Shown: piece by piece, positions 1-11,605 of the stretch
Position numbering within the stretch: the stretch's first letter is position 1
Layout of the letters: every line of letters starts with the position of its first letter
DNA from: Rhododendron vialii
Lineage: Eukaryota > Streptophyta > Magnoliopsida > Ericales > Ericaceae
Reading direction: 5' to 3'
Length of the DNA: 64,000 nucleotides
Assembly: GCF_030253575.1 (NCBI RefSeq)
Contig: NC_080560.1
Span: 43,229,001-43,293,000, forward strand
Notes under the pieces: model-generated
Databases searched by the model: none
The model's input: only the letters and a program-made list of their open reading frames with translations
What the model was told of the DNA's origin: nothing
Program-made: the position numbers and the translations under genes

Positions 1-202
1 CCGTCTACTATTGAAGAGCTCGATTAAGCTCAAACAAAGTTCCGTAAAAATTAACCCAGAAGAATTAGGTCTCGATTTTAGACCTAGGAGAAAACAAACC
101 CTTCGGATAAAATCATGTGTACACATTTGTACATACACATATACAGATACATTTACTCGTACAGTGACATGTGATAAGATATAGAAGCCGAAGGTAAATG
201 AC

Positions 203-388
203 CTTTTATAGAGGTCAATTTTTCTAACACCACACTCAATCACACACCCAAATACACACCCATACCCACAATAAAGGTGGGGCACTGGATGTGTAGTATG
301 TGCGGACTCCTCCATCCCTATTGTGAGTGTGGGTGTGTATTTGGGTGTGTAGTTTGGTGTGGTTGAAGAATGACTCTTATAGAGGGTG
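203..388. repeat. Foldback (inverted-repeat) element in the E2 intron
   Basis: Inverted arms of about 48 bp, rich in CACACCC/GGGTGTG (about 226-273 against 319-362), with weaker matching out to about 203 and 388. It lies wholly inside the first E2 intron. It looks like a small MITE or foldback. No clear target duplication was identified. Confidence 0.6.
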
Positions 389-414
389 GTTAAAGAGTGG
401 AAGCCACTGCTAAC

Positions 415-919
415 CTGGGTTCCACTTCTCATTCCGACTGCCAAACCACGTGTTAAGCAAACTGAGACACACCTTCCCGTTCGCGTACAGGTTCGGGTTG
501 ATCCTGATCCCAAACGACCTGTAATGGACAAGCGGCGGCCGGGCCGGGTAATCCGGCGGGAACGCCACGTCGAACACGAACACCCCGTCGTGGTACGGGG
601 TGCCGGCGGGGCCCACGATCGCCGCCCGCAGGAGATCGATGCGGCGCTCGTAGACCCGCACGTAGATGTCCTCCGGGAGGTTTCTCTCCAGTACCTTCCA
701 CTCCTTGATGATCTTCTTGTGGACCCCGCTTGACGGGTTTGCAAACCAATCCGGGCCGTCGGTTTTCGCGTCATTAGCGTTGTTGTTATTATTAGTAGTA
801 CTAATGCCCTTTTTGCTCTTGGCGGGTTTGTTCCAGTAGTTGAGGTAGCTGTGGTCGGAGTGGTCGCTGACCACGTCGAATTGCCGGAATCGCTCCGGTT
901 CTTCAATGATGAGAGACAT
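415..919 (-). CDS. Ubiquitin-conjugating enzyme E2, first exon (partial)
   Basis: First exon of an E2 of the plant PHO2/UBC25/UBC26/UBC38 type, which passes ubiquitin from E1 to substrates through an active-site thioester. The exon encodes 168 complete residues from ATG at 919 and ends after KWNP at a GT donor (GTTAGC) at 414. A short acidic, Asn-rich N-terminus (about 1-60) leads into the UBC fold (about 65 on), with YHDGVFVFDVAFPPDYPARP at 109-128 and the catalytic Cys151 in NGKVCLSLLNTW. NPNLY stands where canonical E2s have HPN, as is usual in this large-E2 class. The short N-terminal region resembles 'putative E2 38' proteins more than PHO2. The remaining exon(s) would lie left of the window, because no continuation is seen in 1-414. 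Subfamily is inferred from remembered family features. Confidence 0.9.
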
Positions 920-1110
920 TTGAGTTACAATTTTGTAGAGAGAGGGAGGGGGGAGGAGACAGCGTAACGGAGTTTAGGGTTTTATTGGCGTGTGAAATTT
1001 TTTCTCTGAGGGGGAAGAGAGCAGTGAAATTGTTGTGAAAAGGGATGGGGATGGAAATTTGTTAAGAAAAGCGAGTAAAAGGGTCCCACTCTTTAAGCTT
1101 ACTTGACCGT

Positions 1111-1310
1111 GATGGATACACCAACTTTTTCATCATCTACCGTTCGATCAAAGACTAGATTAATCGAGATGCAAATAAAATCGTAAACTGGCTCGGACAT
1201 TCCTGATCGTGATGGATACACTATCTTTTTCATCATCTAGCGTTCGATCGAAGACTAAATTAATCGAGATGCGCGTAAAATTATAAACTGACCCAGACAC
1301 TCCTGAAAAA
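1111..1310. repeat. Two-copy 100-bp tandem repeat with Au-SINE-like 3' motif
   Basis: The phrase GATGGATACA recurs at 1111 and 1211, a period of exactly 100 bp, and most of the intervening sequence is duplicated. Each copy carries ATTAATCGAGATGC followed by an AAACTG(G/A)C motif, reminiscent of the conserved 3' end of Au-type plant SINEs. A minus-strand trace of the same motif occurs at about 1515-1545. Between 920 and 1868 no gene is seen apart from the probable E2 leader next to 919. Confidence 0.55.
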
Positions 1311-1867
1311 AGAGAGAGCAATTTAATTAGTAGTCTTTGCCACATGGTGTGGTTAGGGATTTTTGGATAGCACGCGGTTATGTCTCCAAATTAATTAATC
1401 CTCCTAATGGTCCGAATCGAATTTAATAGCGAATTTTTTTGAATCCAATTCGAATTTAAGCTTGTGGTAGAAATTATAAGAAGCACGTTTTTTTATAACC
1501 GGATGTCTTGGTCAGTTTGCAAGCGCATCTCGATTAATTCAGGGCCCAAAAAGTAACGACCGAGCATATATCTTAGTGACCCCAAAATTTAGAATGTTTG
1601 GTCTCCGTGGAAATAAAACTTGCGTATAACGTATTGTTTAGAAGTTTTCTTAAGATGTTCCAAGAACTTATGGCAAGTCTAATTTTGAATTCTAGTAGAA
1701 GTCCTACAATGTATCCAAGGGGTTCCTACAATGTATCCAAGGGGTTTCCCTTAAATTTCAGGAGAATTTCCTTTGTATTTCTGAATGGAAACACTAGTTT
1801 ACCAAATTCTTATGCAAGTATGTATGTACATATTTCAAGTGTACAAAAAGAGGGATTGGGAGTTGCT

Positions 1868-2068
1868 ATAGTGCGGGAGCCGCACTACATGGTGTAGAGC
1901 GGCGGATCTGACCGTCCATCTCGATATGAAGGTCTCGGATTTAATTCAAACTCCTACAAATCCGAGTCGTCCATCGTTTGGATAAAAATCCGAGCCGTCC
2001 ATTGCCGAGATGGACGGCCGGATTGGCCTCACTACACGTGTAGTGCGGGGTGCACTACAGCACCCCGG
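1868..2068. mobile_element. MITE-like element with GTGCGG/CCGCAC terminal repeats
   Basis: The termini are inverted copies (about 60 bp) containing GTAGTGCGGG-type and ACCGTCCATCTCG blocks. The centre repeats 'ATCCGAGCCGTCCAT'-like phrases. No coding capacity. Superfamily not assigned. Confidence 0.55.
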
Positions 2069-2458
2069 ATGTAACATGAAAATAGAAAGGTTCCCATTAA
2101 TCACCAGGGATTATAAAATCTATGGGTAACTCAATTTCCAGTGTATTCATATCCCTAGTTGCCATTGGTTGGACTAGTTAACTAAGAGTTAAATCATGCA
2201 CACCAATTAATTCCAGGACGGTCTAATCCCATGTGTGGACCTCTTTGGGTCTCACATAGATGATTCGAAAAGTTATTTTGATCAATTTTTTCATTTGCCG
2301 TATAAAAAAATCAGTTCATACATAAGTACCCAATCATGTAATCCATTTTTTCATTTAAAATTCTTGACTACGAATTCTGAACAAATAAATTGAGTACAAG
2401 AGGTACATCGGCTGCTTTTGATTGCAAACATAGTCATCGGCTGCTGCCAATTACCGCA

Positions 2459-2556
2459 ACTCTGTCTTGGTTGAACCCCAAGTAGTTAGCGAAGCACGAA
2501 CCAAATATAACTCTGTCTTGGTTTAACCCCAAGTGTTGGCCAAGCACAAACCAAAC
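2459..2556. repeat. Imperfect tandem duplication (about 50 bp x 2)
   Basis: Two adjacent copies of a roughly 50-bp unit beginning AACTCTGTCTTGGTT and containing AACCCCAAGT and AAGCACRAACCAAA. It lies downstream of the TFIIE beta stop codon, possibly in its 3' UTR. Confidence 0.6.
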
Positions 2557-2778
2557 TGAATCAGACTTGACACACCCAAACAATTATACCAAGCCAAGAA
2601 GTATATAGGCACATAATCAGATGACCCACACAAACCAATGATCCGGAATCAGATTGCAGAGAAGTGCACCGAATACGATGCCATGAACCAGGATTTGGGT
2701 CACAATGGAGTATCTTGACATAATACGTAGGTTTTTTGCTGCTATGCACCTAGGTTTTTCTGCTCACAACCTAGCACA

Positions 2779-5178
2779 CTATCTGCTCTTGCTAGTACTG
2801 GGAAGCTTGAAGAGTTCAGGAAGGTGGGAATTAGTCAGTTTTTTCTTGCTGAAATCAATAACCTTCTTCTTGGGCTCAGAATTGGCAATCAGAGCCAGGG
2901 CCATCCTCCTCTTTACAGTGTCCGTAGCCGGCTTCATTCCGTTCTTCACGAGATCCTCCTCGATATCTAGCATATCGTGGGGCAATTCAATTTCCCGAAA
3001 CAGCTGTTTCAGATCATCGTCCACATTGATGGTCACTCGCAGGTCGTTTGGGTACGCTATTGTTTCCTTCTTTTTGTCTGATAGTAGCCAGATTTCGCCG
3101 GCAGCCTTCATAGCCTGCAAGACATTAGACGTGTATCAAAGTAAACTCTTTTAAGTGGTTTCTAATAGGAAACTATCACAAAATCTCTCATTGAATTGAA
3201 CCATATTGTTTAGGAAGTAGAAACTATTAATGAACTTTCTGCTTGTATACCATAGCTCTCTTGGATACGTATGGTATTCCGGAGAAAAAATTATCTCATC
3301 GGTAAACAAACTGCAAAATCATGTTCAGAAACCAATGGATAGACGCCTTGTCTACTTTGTTTTCTAACATGTTTTTAAAGCACGGGTAGGCATGGTTTTC
3401 AATTCGTATATACTGAGTAAGAAGAAACAGAAAGTAGTCCATTAAGGAAAATATAGGGATGATAAAAAAGAGAGGAAAATATAGGGCCCTTAAACACTAC
3501 ACCTTTATGCTGGGTCAAAAGACTTACAGAGTCCGAAAGCATATTTTGAAATGAGGAACGCGTAAGGTGAGTCCGAAAGCATATTTTGAAATGAGGAACG
3601 CGTAAGGAAAACTTCTCCTTAAGATCGAAGGATAAATCGAAGGTCTTGCATAAGTGATGATCAATCATCAAATACCCTGACAAAAGGACCGGCCTTATAA
3701 TGCTCTCTTATAGAAATTGGACAATGCTTCTTTCTTCCTCTCGTAAATTCTTTTCGAGTTTTATCTCGCTCTTTCTTGTGGAAAAAGTTGTAAAACATAT
3801 GTAGTTGTTCTTAGCATGAAACTGGGAAATCTCATTGCTTTTTTTTTAAACGGTGAAGAAAATTTTATTGATATAAAAAAATGATGAAGTACATAAGGAG
3901 GGCTAGAGTGTAAACCATCACAACGCAAAATAAGGTTGGGTATATTTTTGCATCACAACAAACATATCGGTTGAAGTTACCTGTATATCCTCCATTACAG
4001 TTGGGTATGCATCCTTGACTTCATCCACATCAATGCCATTTGGAAATGTCCTTATGAATTTGAGTACTTGATCCTTGTCCTCCAAACCATGCTTGGACTG
4101 TAAGAAGCTCAAAAAACTTAGAAATTCATCCTACTAGGAAATGGCAGAGAATGATAAAAGGGCTCAATGGACTAAAACCCAAATGGGGTGTTTTACCTTG
4201 TAACGAAAGCATCTCCCGTCGTAAACCACTTTTGGATTGTTTCTCAAGTTTTCAAAAACATTCTTGTTTTCTATCATGTCTACATTGCATGCTTCGAGAA
4301 TTTGATTTGTTTTTAGAGCTTGCCTTGTCTGCAAAGAAATGAGAAGAATAAATCAGCAGATCTCAAGGCAAATGCATTTACTAAGGAAGAAACCTGATAC
4401 TATAGTGAAAATGTGAGTACCATTTCCTGAGAAAAAAGCAGAAAATGAACCTAATGTAAACCCCCTCATGACCTTCTGCCTTTCCAAGTGAACATATGCT
4501 TAGAGTGGCGGAGCCAGGAATTAACGCCAGTGGTAACAATTAAACAGAACTTCAGCAAAAGAACAATTCGACAGAGGACGTATTTTGCTAACAGGTGTAC
4601 GTAGAGCCACCGAATTTAGCTTCCTGGTACATATTTTATCATTTTGGAACACTTTTCACATACTTCTGTCTTTTCTAGAACATACAATAAGGCTAAACAT
4701 CATCTACAGGGCTATGATTAACATTTCCCAATGATCGAGCCCTCGTTAATGATTTTGCTATTACAATTTACTACTGCTCAGCGTAACCAACATCCTATGC
4801 TTTAAAGAATGAAGGCAAATGTTTGAAAGTTGAAAGGGACCAAACCAGTTTTCTGTGTAATCTAGAAATGAAGACGAGAAAACAAATTCTGAAAACTGCA
4901 ACCACACAGGGTTTTATTACCTCTCGCAGTAGGTCTACTACTCGCTTGATCAGAACTCCTACGGGGGATTTCTCTTTGACATTAAATCGCTGAAGTCTCC
5001 CACTGTTTTCCGAGAATTTAACTGTGGGAGCAGAAGTTTTTGCATTAGTTGGAGGGGTAGAGTTTGAACTCTTTTCTGTGCTAAAAGAGGAGACTGCTGC
5101 CTTGGCTGCAGTGCTGGTGAAGCTTGACTTGTTTTTGCGCTGCTTGAATTTGTATGGACTTCTATGTGATGAAGCCAT
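2779..5178 (-). CDS. General transcription factor IIE, beta subunit
   Basis: Nuclear RNA polymerase II initiation factor; TFIIE beta works with TFIIE alpha to recruit and stimulate TFIIH. Exons: 5178-4921, 4328-4197, 4097-3981, 3114-2779, all joined in phase 0 with GT-AG introns, giving 280 aa. A basic Ser-rich N-terminus (KFKQRKNK) precedes the winged-helix region. Exons 2-3 carry TRQALKTNQILEACNVD, then KHGLEDKDQVLKFIRTFPNG and DAYPTVMEDIQ. Exon 4 begins AMKAAGEIWLLSDKK and contains ELPHDMLDIEEDLVKNGMKP, ending in the family-typical KKLTNSHLPELFKLP. The length fits plant TFIIE beta. The start MASSHRSPYKF (ATG at 5178) was chosen because upstream in-frame codons encode a hydrophobic run unlike the family. 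Confidence 0.95.
3530..3607. repeat. 40-bp tandem duplication in TFIIE beta intron 3
   Basis: Two essentially identical copies (period 40 bp, GTCCGAAAGC at 3531 and 3571). Likely a recent replication slip inside the intron. Confidence 0.85.
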
Positions 5179-5573
5179 CTGAATAAAGGTTACCAAAATT
5201 GCTGAGAGCAACAATAGAGAATGAGCATGAAAGGAAAATGTATGTAGAAATTTGGTCATTAAATAAGAAAAGAAAACTAATAGCTAGTCTTAAATCTTAA
5301 TAACTTATGCATGCGAGCGGACTACTGAACTCGTGCCTGAATTCACCAATATAAACAATTAAACATCATGTTCCAAAACCCAATTCAAAAAAAGAACCAT
5401 CCACCCAATATGCGAACAATTAAGCCGAAACCAATTTCAATTGTTATTATAGCTATAAAAGTGCATTTATCAAAGTGGTAGCAACTAGCAAGTCCTTTGG
5501 ATTGTGACTTGTGAGAAAGTGAGAGAAAAGAGAGGATTGTGATTTCTCATCAAAACTTTTCTTATACATTGCT

Positions 5574-5628
5574 CACCTATTTTAAGTTTTTTTTTTTGGG
5601 TAAGGTAAAATTTCACCTATTTTAAGTT
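5574..5628. mobile_element. Ultra-short retroinsertion with 15-bp target duplication
   Basis: CACCTATTTTAAGTT occurs at 5574-5588 and again at 5614-5628. The 25 bp between them are a T run followed by GGGTAAGGTAAAATTT, which looks like the reversed poly(A) end of a LINE. It lies upstream of the TFIIE beta gene. The rest of 5179-6260 shows no convincing gene. Confidence 0.7.
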
Positions 5629-6264
5629 ATCCAAACAGGTGATACGCATTTTTTTTTCCCTTTTCTTTTATGCCACATTTTTCACAATCCAAAGTGGCTG
5701 TGAAGGTATTCAAGCAATGGGTGTGACAACAATGTACGTGAAGAACTCGGAACTGAAGAAAACCACGGGAGAGAGAACCAACATTAATATACCATCACAC
5801 AATTGCAAGAACATCTACATACCAAGCTGCGAATCCGCACTCGTGTACTGAGACCCTTGTTGCCAGTAGAAAAATGGAAATCGACCAACACAACGTTTGG
5901 AAATGGAAGTTCACTATGAACTACTAAATTTCATTGTTCAAACAGGGAGGGGAAAAGACAGCAGAACAATGAAAATGAAAGTTCATAAGAAAGTCGAGAT
6001 CCATACCCAGACGGAGAAATGGTTGAAGAGACAAGGGAGAAGAGTGCAGATAGGAGCAGCGGTTTCTGGCTTCAAATACTGTTGATGGAATTTCTATTTT
6101 ATGTAACAGCTCTTAATGGTATGTAACATATTGAAGAACTGAATATAAATGTAACTGCATTTTGTGCTACTAATGTGAATATAATTAACAGTCCTGCAAA
6201 GTCATTAATCCCCCAAAATATGACCAATATGTGGAGAGATGAATATCATGTTTCTATGCTATGC

Positions 6265-6611
6265 TTGATCGGCCTAGTGGTTAAGGCCTGAGACTTAGGG
6301 GTTTGCTATCTCCTTAGGTCTTAGGTTCGAAACCTCTCAGTCATATCAACTCATTTTGGGCCACTCCATACCAGTCATTGGGCCACTCCATACCAATCAA
6401 GGTCTGAGACTTAAGAATTTATTTTCTCCTAAGGTCTTAGGTTCGAAACTTCTCATGTGCTATCAAACTCGTTTGGGGCCGGTCCATACCGAGCATTTGC
6501 TCTAGCTTTAGTGGGGTCACCGCTGGTGGACAATGAGTTTTCGATCCCCAAAGATTGGTTGAGGTGCGCCCGGACACCTGGTTATCAAAATAAGGGGTAA
6601 GGGGTCTGCTT
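6265..6611 (+). mobile_element. tRNA-derived SINE (Au-like)
   Basis: A pol III A-box-like stretch (GGCCTAGTGGTTA at about 6271) is followed by a perfect B box, GGTTCGAAACC, at 6324-6334. A second, partial promoter copy has GGTTCGAAAC at 6440-6449. The 3' part contains GGTTGAGGTGCGCCCGGACACC and then GGTTATCAAAA, close to the conserved 3' end of plant Au SINEs as I remember it. There is no cloverleaf and no intact acceptor stem, so it is not a functional tRNA gene. The duplicated 5' half suggests a dimeric or rearranged copy. Confidence 0.65.
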
Positions 6612-6882
6612 AAACTATATGCTAGTAGCATTTAACGTGATGAAGTTTTTCCACAACCAAATCCGAAGGAATAAGAAAGTAATAAGTGTGTCCTCCATCA
6701 AGTCGGATCTTCAAATCTCACTTAGGCTAAACATTCTAAACCTCAGGGTCACCAGAGGATATACCCGTTTGTTATTTTCAGATCTCCGGAATTAGTTAAA
6801 GTGCACGCAAATTGGCCCAAATATTCGATTATAAAAAAATATTTTCTAAGGATCTAACACTAATGGATTGGGATCCTCCCAG

Positions 6883-7140
6883 TCAAGGGCCGTTCCACTT
6901 TTGTGGAAAAAGAAATTTTTGAAAAAGAAGACAATTTCAAGTTCAAAATCATGGGTTTACGCAAATAATTTTTCTACCAATATGAATCTTATTTGATAGA
7001 TGTCATTAAGACCTTTTAAACGGTGTAAAAAAAATTGAAAAAACAGTTTTCATTTTCATTATATTTAAGTTTAAAATTACCTTCGTTTGAAAAAAAAAGT
7101 ACTTTTTAGAAAAATGGAACACCAATTTACTGTCCTTGAT
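6883..7140. mobile_element. Degenerate Tourist-like MITE
   Basis: Shares the interior of the family described at 58007-58245: GACAATTTCAAG, a TTTGATAGAT block and ACGGTGTAAAAAAAATTGAA. The ends are eroded (AAGGGCCGTTCCA against GGAACACC...GTCCTTGA). Confidence 0.5.
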
Positions 7141-7535
7141 GGTTCACTTTTTCTACTACAATAGATTCTTAACGGTAAAAATATCATCGTTGGGTCTACA
7201 TTTGTGAGACAACCCAGCAACTATCCCAAACAGTTACCGTAAATGATCCGGATCCAACGCGAATACGGATCGTTAGGCCGGTGGTACGTTAGAATCACTA
7301 GCCAACCAGGTTATGCACATATTTTTGTAATCAAGATACTAATAGACTTCAATTTGTGATCAAGATAGTAACAAACTTCAATTTGCATTTAATTAACGAA
7401 CTACTAGCTAAAAGAAGGAAAAGGGACCACTAAATCCAAACTCCGCGGAGGAATTCCGCAAAATAAGAAAGGAAAGGGAAGCAGCCTTGACCTTGAGGCA
7501 GCAACAATGGTAACTAAATTAATTTGTTCACTATC

Positions 7536-7538
<3 letters not shown>

Positions 7539-7569
<31 letters not shown>
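7539..7569. repeat. (GA)n microsatellite
   Basis: About 15 GA units in intergenic DNA. Confidence 0.95.
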
Positions 7570-7572
<3 letters not shown>

Positions 7573-7753
7573 TCACTTTCTTACGAGGTTAGAATTTCAC
7601 CTTTGAGTTCAAGAGTTCTGGAACCTTTCAGTCTTTCACTCCTCCAAACTACGTCGTTTTCTGATTAGCGTTCCTTCGGTGGCTAATACAAGAGAAGGGT
7701 CTCCAAATATTTTCACTTCGCGCCCAGTTTGGCCACATCATCGCAAAATTTTA

Positions 7754-7944
7754 GGCTTCGTTTGGAACTCAAGGAAAATAAATGAAAAGAAAAGAGAAGA
7801 AAAATGAGAGAAGAGTTGGAGGAAAAATTTACTATTTATTAAATTTAAATTTTTTATTTTCTTCTTTCTTTCTCTTTCAACCAAACAATAGAAAGGAAAT
7901 TTTTTAAATTTCTCTTTCTTTTTCCTTGAATTCCAAACAGAGCC
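7754..7944. mobile_element. Tourist/PIF-Harbinger-type MITE
   Basis: Terminal inverted repeats GGCTTCGTTTGGAACTCAAG and, on the other strand, GGCTCTGTTTGGAATTCAAG, bordered by TTA on both sides (7751-7753 and 7945-7947). 191 bp, no coding capacity. The TTA duplication and GGC...GTTTGG ends match the Tourist class. Confidence 0.8.
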
Positions 7945-8880
7945 TTAAACTATCTTCGGCGACTGCAAAGCATTTTGTCACCAAAGGTAAACGTTCAGGG
8001 ACTAAACTTTGATCACCGAAGATATTACCATATTTGCGATGACCAACAAAAACTTTGGTCAGTGAAGATTAAATTATTCATCTAGTCGCTAATTTTACCT
8101 TCGGTGACAAAATTCTATTGTGCGAAAAAAATTTGAATAAGAACAAAATAATAAGTCACTTTGCTTATTTATCCTTGGGTCACTTTCTTATATTTTCCTT
8201 GAGAAGAGAAATATTGCTAATCTGACTATAAAAGTACTTCAAAAGCTTATAACCAAAACTATATGTATAGGGACGCAGCCGAATTTATCTTTAGTAATAT
8301 CTTCTTCACAGTGAAATACCCCATTCCCATTTATGGTCGAGTTTTACAAAGAGTTGCTAAAGATTTTGAAAAAATCCATGACCGCTACGCCAAATTCCTA
8401 CCACCTCCAACATTTTTATCCAAACCAGCCAACCAGGGCCAATTTCTTGTAGGGCTATGTCTGTGATTGCTATGTTCTGCCTCCTTTCTGTGTCTGTATT
8501 TGCAGGAATTGCAAGGATGAATTGGCCATACCATGTCTTGCAGAAAAAGAGTGTTTCCACAAGTTTGGTTGAGAAGTCTCAATCCATGGGAACAATTAAA
8601 TGTTGAAGGGAGTGCTGGGTCTATAGTTTAGCCTAGCTAGGACCCAATAGAAGAACATCAATTGCAACAAGATCGATTTTATGTTGCCCGTCTGTAGGGA
8701 CCATATATGTATGTGGTTTTTTTCCCACTATACTGATATTGATCATCTTGATGGATCGCACAAGAAAATACGGGTCAACGATTCCTTTTTTTTTTTTTTG
8801 AAAGATCATTGATAGTTAAGAAAAGTACAATGTGTTATCGCCGTTATAATAGATATACGCGTCAGCGACAAGCGAAGGCC
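7945..8880. other. Intergenic, no gene seen
   Basis: About 7960-8130 contains repeated GGTGACAAA/TTTGTCACC-like phrases resembling the subterminal repeats of the CACTA element at 53898, so it may be a CACTA relic. An open frame at 8263-8466 has no recognisable similarity and no start context worth supporting. Confidence 0.4.
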
Positions 8881-9051
8881 AAACAAGGGTCTAAGGAACA
8901 GAACACACAAAGTACTGATCCACAAAACACAAAATACACAAGGAACTATGTTGTCGCCAGAAGATAAAGACTAACACAAAGCTTAGAGACGCCAACAACA
9001 AGCGAAGGCCTAAAGAACATAGCATTGTGTGAAAAGTGTGTAAATTGTGGG

Positions 9052-9577
9052 TGCTATTGGGATTAAACGTGGAAGCACCCAAGAACCGAGATTCGAAACA
9101 CAACCACAATCACAACCAATGGAAGTACGATGAAAAATAAAATAGAGAGAGACACACAAGAATTACGTGGTTCGGCAAAACACGCCTACTCCACGGAGAG
9201 GATCCCGTTCTTTCACTATGAGAGAATTAGTACAAGAGAACACCTGAGTTTGAAAACCCTAACCCAACCCCTTATACACCCACTCTCACCAAGAACCCAC
9301 TCTCACACCAAGCACAAGACTTGACACTTGCACTCACTGTTTTTCACCTCACCTCGCTCTCTCTCTGCCGAAAAGGAATTCCCTCATGACATTATATATA
9401 CATCTATTGATCCATGCATTAAAAGCATAATACATGTTCCCATGAGTGAATGGAAGGTCACACGGCAAAATGAGCCAGCTAGCACAACAGCTAGCACTCT
9501 GGGAAAAACAGAAACTGAACCATGTGCAAGACTTTGAGAATTTTCATTTATTGGGAATTTGAACCAACCCAACAAAT
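9052..9577 (-). repeat. Ty1/copia LTR
   Basis: On the minus strand a polypurine tract (CACCAAGGTGGAGATT) is directly followed by TGTTGGGTTGGTTC, the usual start of a copia 3' LTR. Inside are a TATATATAA box and the stretch GTTTTGCCGAACCACGTAA. The far end is placed at a CCCAATAGCA that would pair with TGTTGGG, so the 9052 boundary is approximate. Confidence 0.6.
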
Positions 9578-10450
9578 CTCCACCTTGGTGAAAATTTCAT
9601 GCATCACCGCGCCACCACCAAGCCTTGAAAACGGTAGCTACACATCCCGAATCAAATTAAGGTCCAACAATTTGATTCAAACCACACGGCCAATTCACAT
9701 GTGTAGCTGCCCCATGCCAATAATCAACAATTGACACGAGAGTAGGACCTCGACCCGTCCTCTCCACCAACAGGATTTTCACTCTCACAAACATTGGCAA
9801 CTTGGAAACATGACTTTGTCTTCGCCGCAAAAGACTCACACCTTGGGTACCCATTTCCTTGTGCACGCCATTTCCAAACCTTTGTCGAGTAAACAGTTTT
9901 GCCAATCAACCAATACAACCCTTTGCACTTCTCTCCTTTCATTAGGACCTTACCGCCACGTGTGATTTTCATGGCTCCACCTCCAGCAAAGTATTTGCAT
10001 CCAATGGAGTCCATTCGGCTTAGTGAAATTAGATTCTTTCATAACTTCGGGACATAAGCCACACCACCCAAAGTACGAACCGCTCCATCAAACTTTTTTA
10101 TCTTTACATTCCCAAAACCTCGAATTTCACATGGAGTTCCATCGCCTAAAAACAGCGACCCACCAATATTTTCTTGGAATGTATCAAAAAATTCTTTTTT
10201 GGAGCAAACATGCATAGTGCAACCCGAATCTAAAATCCACTCATCACGAGAAGAAGTGTTTATACCTTCGGAGATTGTGAGAAGATCTCCATCATCTGCT
10301 ACCACCAAAGAACTACCACTCGAAGCATCATCAAATTTCTTCCCTTTGTTCTTCCGCAAAGGACAATCGCGCTTCACATGGCCAAATTCTTTGCAATTGT
10401 AGCATTGTATACCCTTTCCTCTAGAACTAGACCCGGACCTGTTGTTCCCT
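9578..10450 (-). pseudogene. Decayed copia gag-protease fragment
   Basis: On the minus strand, about 10440-10370 encodes a gag CCHC zinc knuckle (CYNCKEFGHVKRDC). This is followed by the aspartic protease segment DEWILDSGCTMHVCSKK, with the catalytic DSG motif, and ending VPKL. An in-frame stop then interrupts KNLISLSRMDSIGCKYF and the GAG-pre-integrase-like KCKGLYWLIGKTV. Integrase, reverse transcriptase and RNase H are absent: the sequence passes straight to the polypurine tract and LTR, so this is an internally deleted, non-autonomous relic. Confidence 0.85.
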
Positions 10451-10459
10451 CCGGATCTA

Positions 10460-10826
10460 CAGCCTTGTGTGGTGGGTGTGAGTGTAGGGGATCACTCCCC
10501 TTTGTGTAAAAGTGCAGGTGTGCACTGTGTGTGTGTGCGCGCTAGTGACAGGAAAGACGGCCGGAGAGAGTTGAGCAGAGAGGCTCCTCTTCGGGGGAGC
10601 GGGGCTCCTTGGAGATGCCCGGAGAGACTGTCGGAGAGCCACCGGAGTGAGGGAGAGAGAGAGGAGTGGGGAAGCCGGATTGTGGCTATCCTGGTGAGGT
10701 TTTTCATACTTGTATATGTGATTTATACATAGTGGAGTTTTCCTCAGATATCTCTCGTTTGTGCTTGGTTTATTTTCGTGCTTGTGCTTGGAGGTGTGAA
10801 TCGGGGTCGGGGTCTCGACCCAACAG
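10460..10826 (+). repeat. Probable LTR fragment of a second retroelement
   Basis: GC-rich and GA-rich sequence followed by GTGGAGTTTTCCTCAG and ending CTCGACCCAACA then GGTGCGGCC, which resembles the 3' end of an LTR next to a primer-binding region. It abuts the copia relic in the opposite orientation. The 5' boundary is not visible. The stretch 10830-11110 shows nothing recognisable. Confidence 0.35.
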
Positions 10827-11112
10827 GTGCGGCCAAACACAAACAACAAAAACAAAAATAGCTGAAAACATACAGCAAAACGTAATAAACTTGAAGCAAT
10901 GCATCTCAAAGGAACCGCAACCGTTGTTGACCAACGATTCCTGATTGTTCGTCTTATTTCTATGTATAAAAATCACAATTGCATCAATCAATCAATATTC
11001 TATGCAAATGTGTTTGAATCCTACAAGCCTCCGAACTCCCAATACCGAGTCACACGCAAATGCCAACTGAGAAAAAAGTAGAAAAAAAAACCCACGTCCA
11101 ATCTCCCACGGA

Positions 11113-11605
11113 GTCTAGGGTTGTAATCGAGCTGAGTTTTGAGATGCTCAAGCGACTCGCCAAAAACATAATCAGCTCGAGCCAAAACCAGCTACCAAAA
11201 ATAGGCTTAAAGCTCGGCTCACTACTTCCTGCCTTATTTTTGACGTGGTGCTGTATTTATAAGATTCTTTTCAGAGTAGTCATGTGAGAAAGTTTCAAAA
11301 TGCCTGGGCGGGAGTTTTCACTAGTCCCACGTCGGAAAATTATCAACTTCACCGACCATTTCTTTCTTTTGCTATAAATACATATTTCTTTCTTCATATT
11401 TTCCATATAAATACATGTACGTATTAAATATACATATAATAATAATAATAGCTTGGGAGCTCATCCGAGCCAAGCATTTAGTAGTTCGGGCTTGGCTTAT
11501 TTATTTTACGAGCTCAATAACATGACTTGAGCTCATTCATTTTCACAGCGAGTCGAGTTTGAACGAGCTCCTCTTAAGCGGCTCGGTTCATTTACAGTCT
11601 CTTAC
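11113..11605. mobile_element. GAGCTCG-rich MITE, hAT-like
   Basis: The ends are imperfect inverted copies (GGGTTGTAATCGAGCTGAG and, reversed, GACTGTAAATGAACCGAG). The interior is packed with CGAGC/GCTCG and GGCTCG words. Similar 'GTGTAAACGAGCCGAGCTCG' elements are common non-autonomous hAT-like repeats in plants. The target duplication was not resolved. Confidence 0.5.

Noticed and set aside
386-749. Open frames on both strands over the E2 exon in other frames
   Set aside because: Arg/Pro-rich shadows. The minus-strand frame ending at 919 has the E2 fold and catalytic Cys.
6265-6345. Functional tRNA gene
   Set aside because: Only A and B box motifs are present. Acceptor and anticodon stems do not pair, and SINE-type 3' sequence follows.
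8263-8466. 67-aa frame (MYRDAAEFIFSNIFFTVKYP...)
   Set aside because: No homology recognised, no splice or promoter context, and it lies in repeat-rich intergenic DNA.
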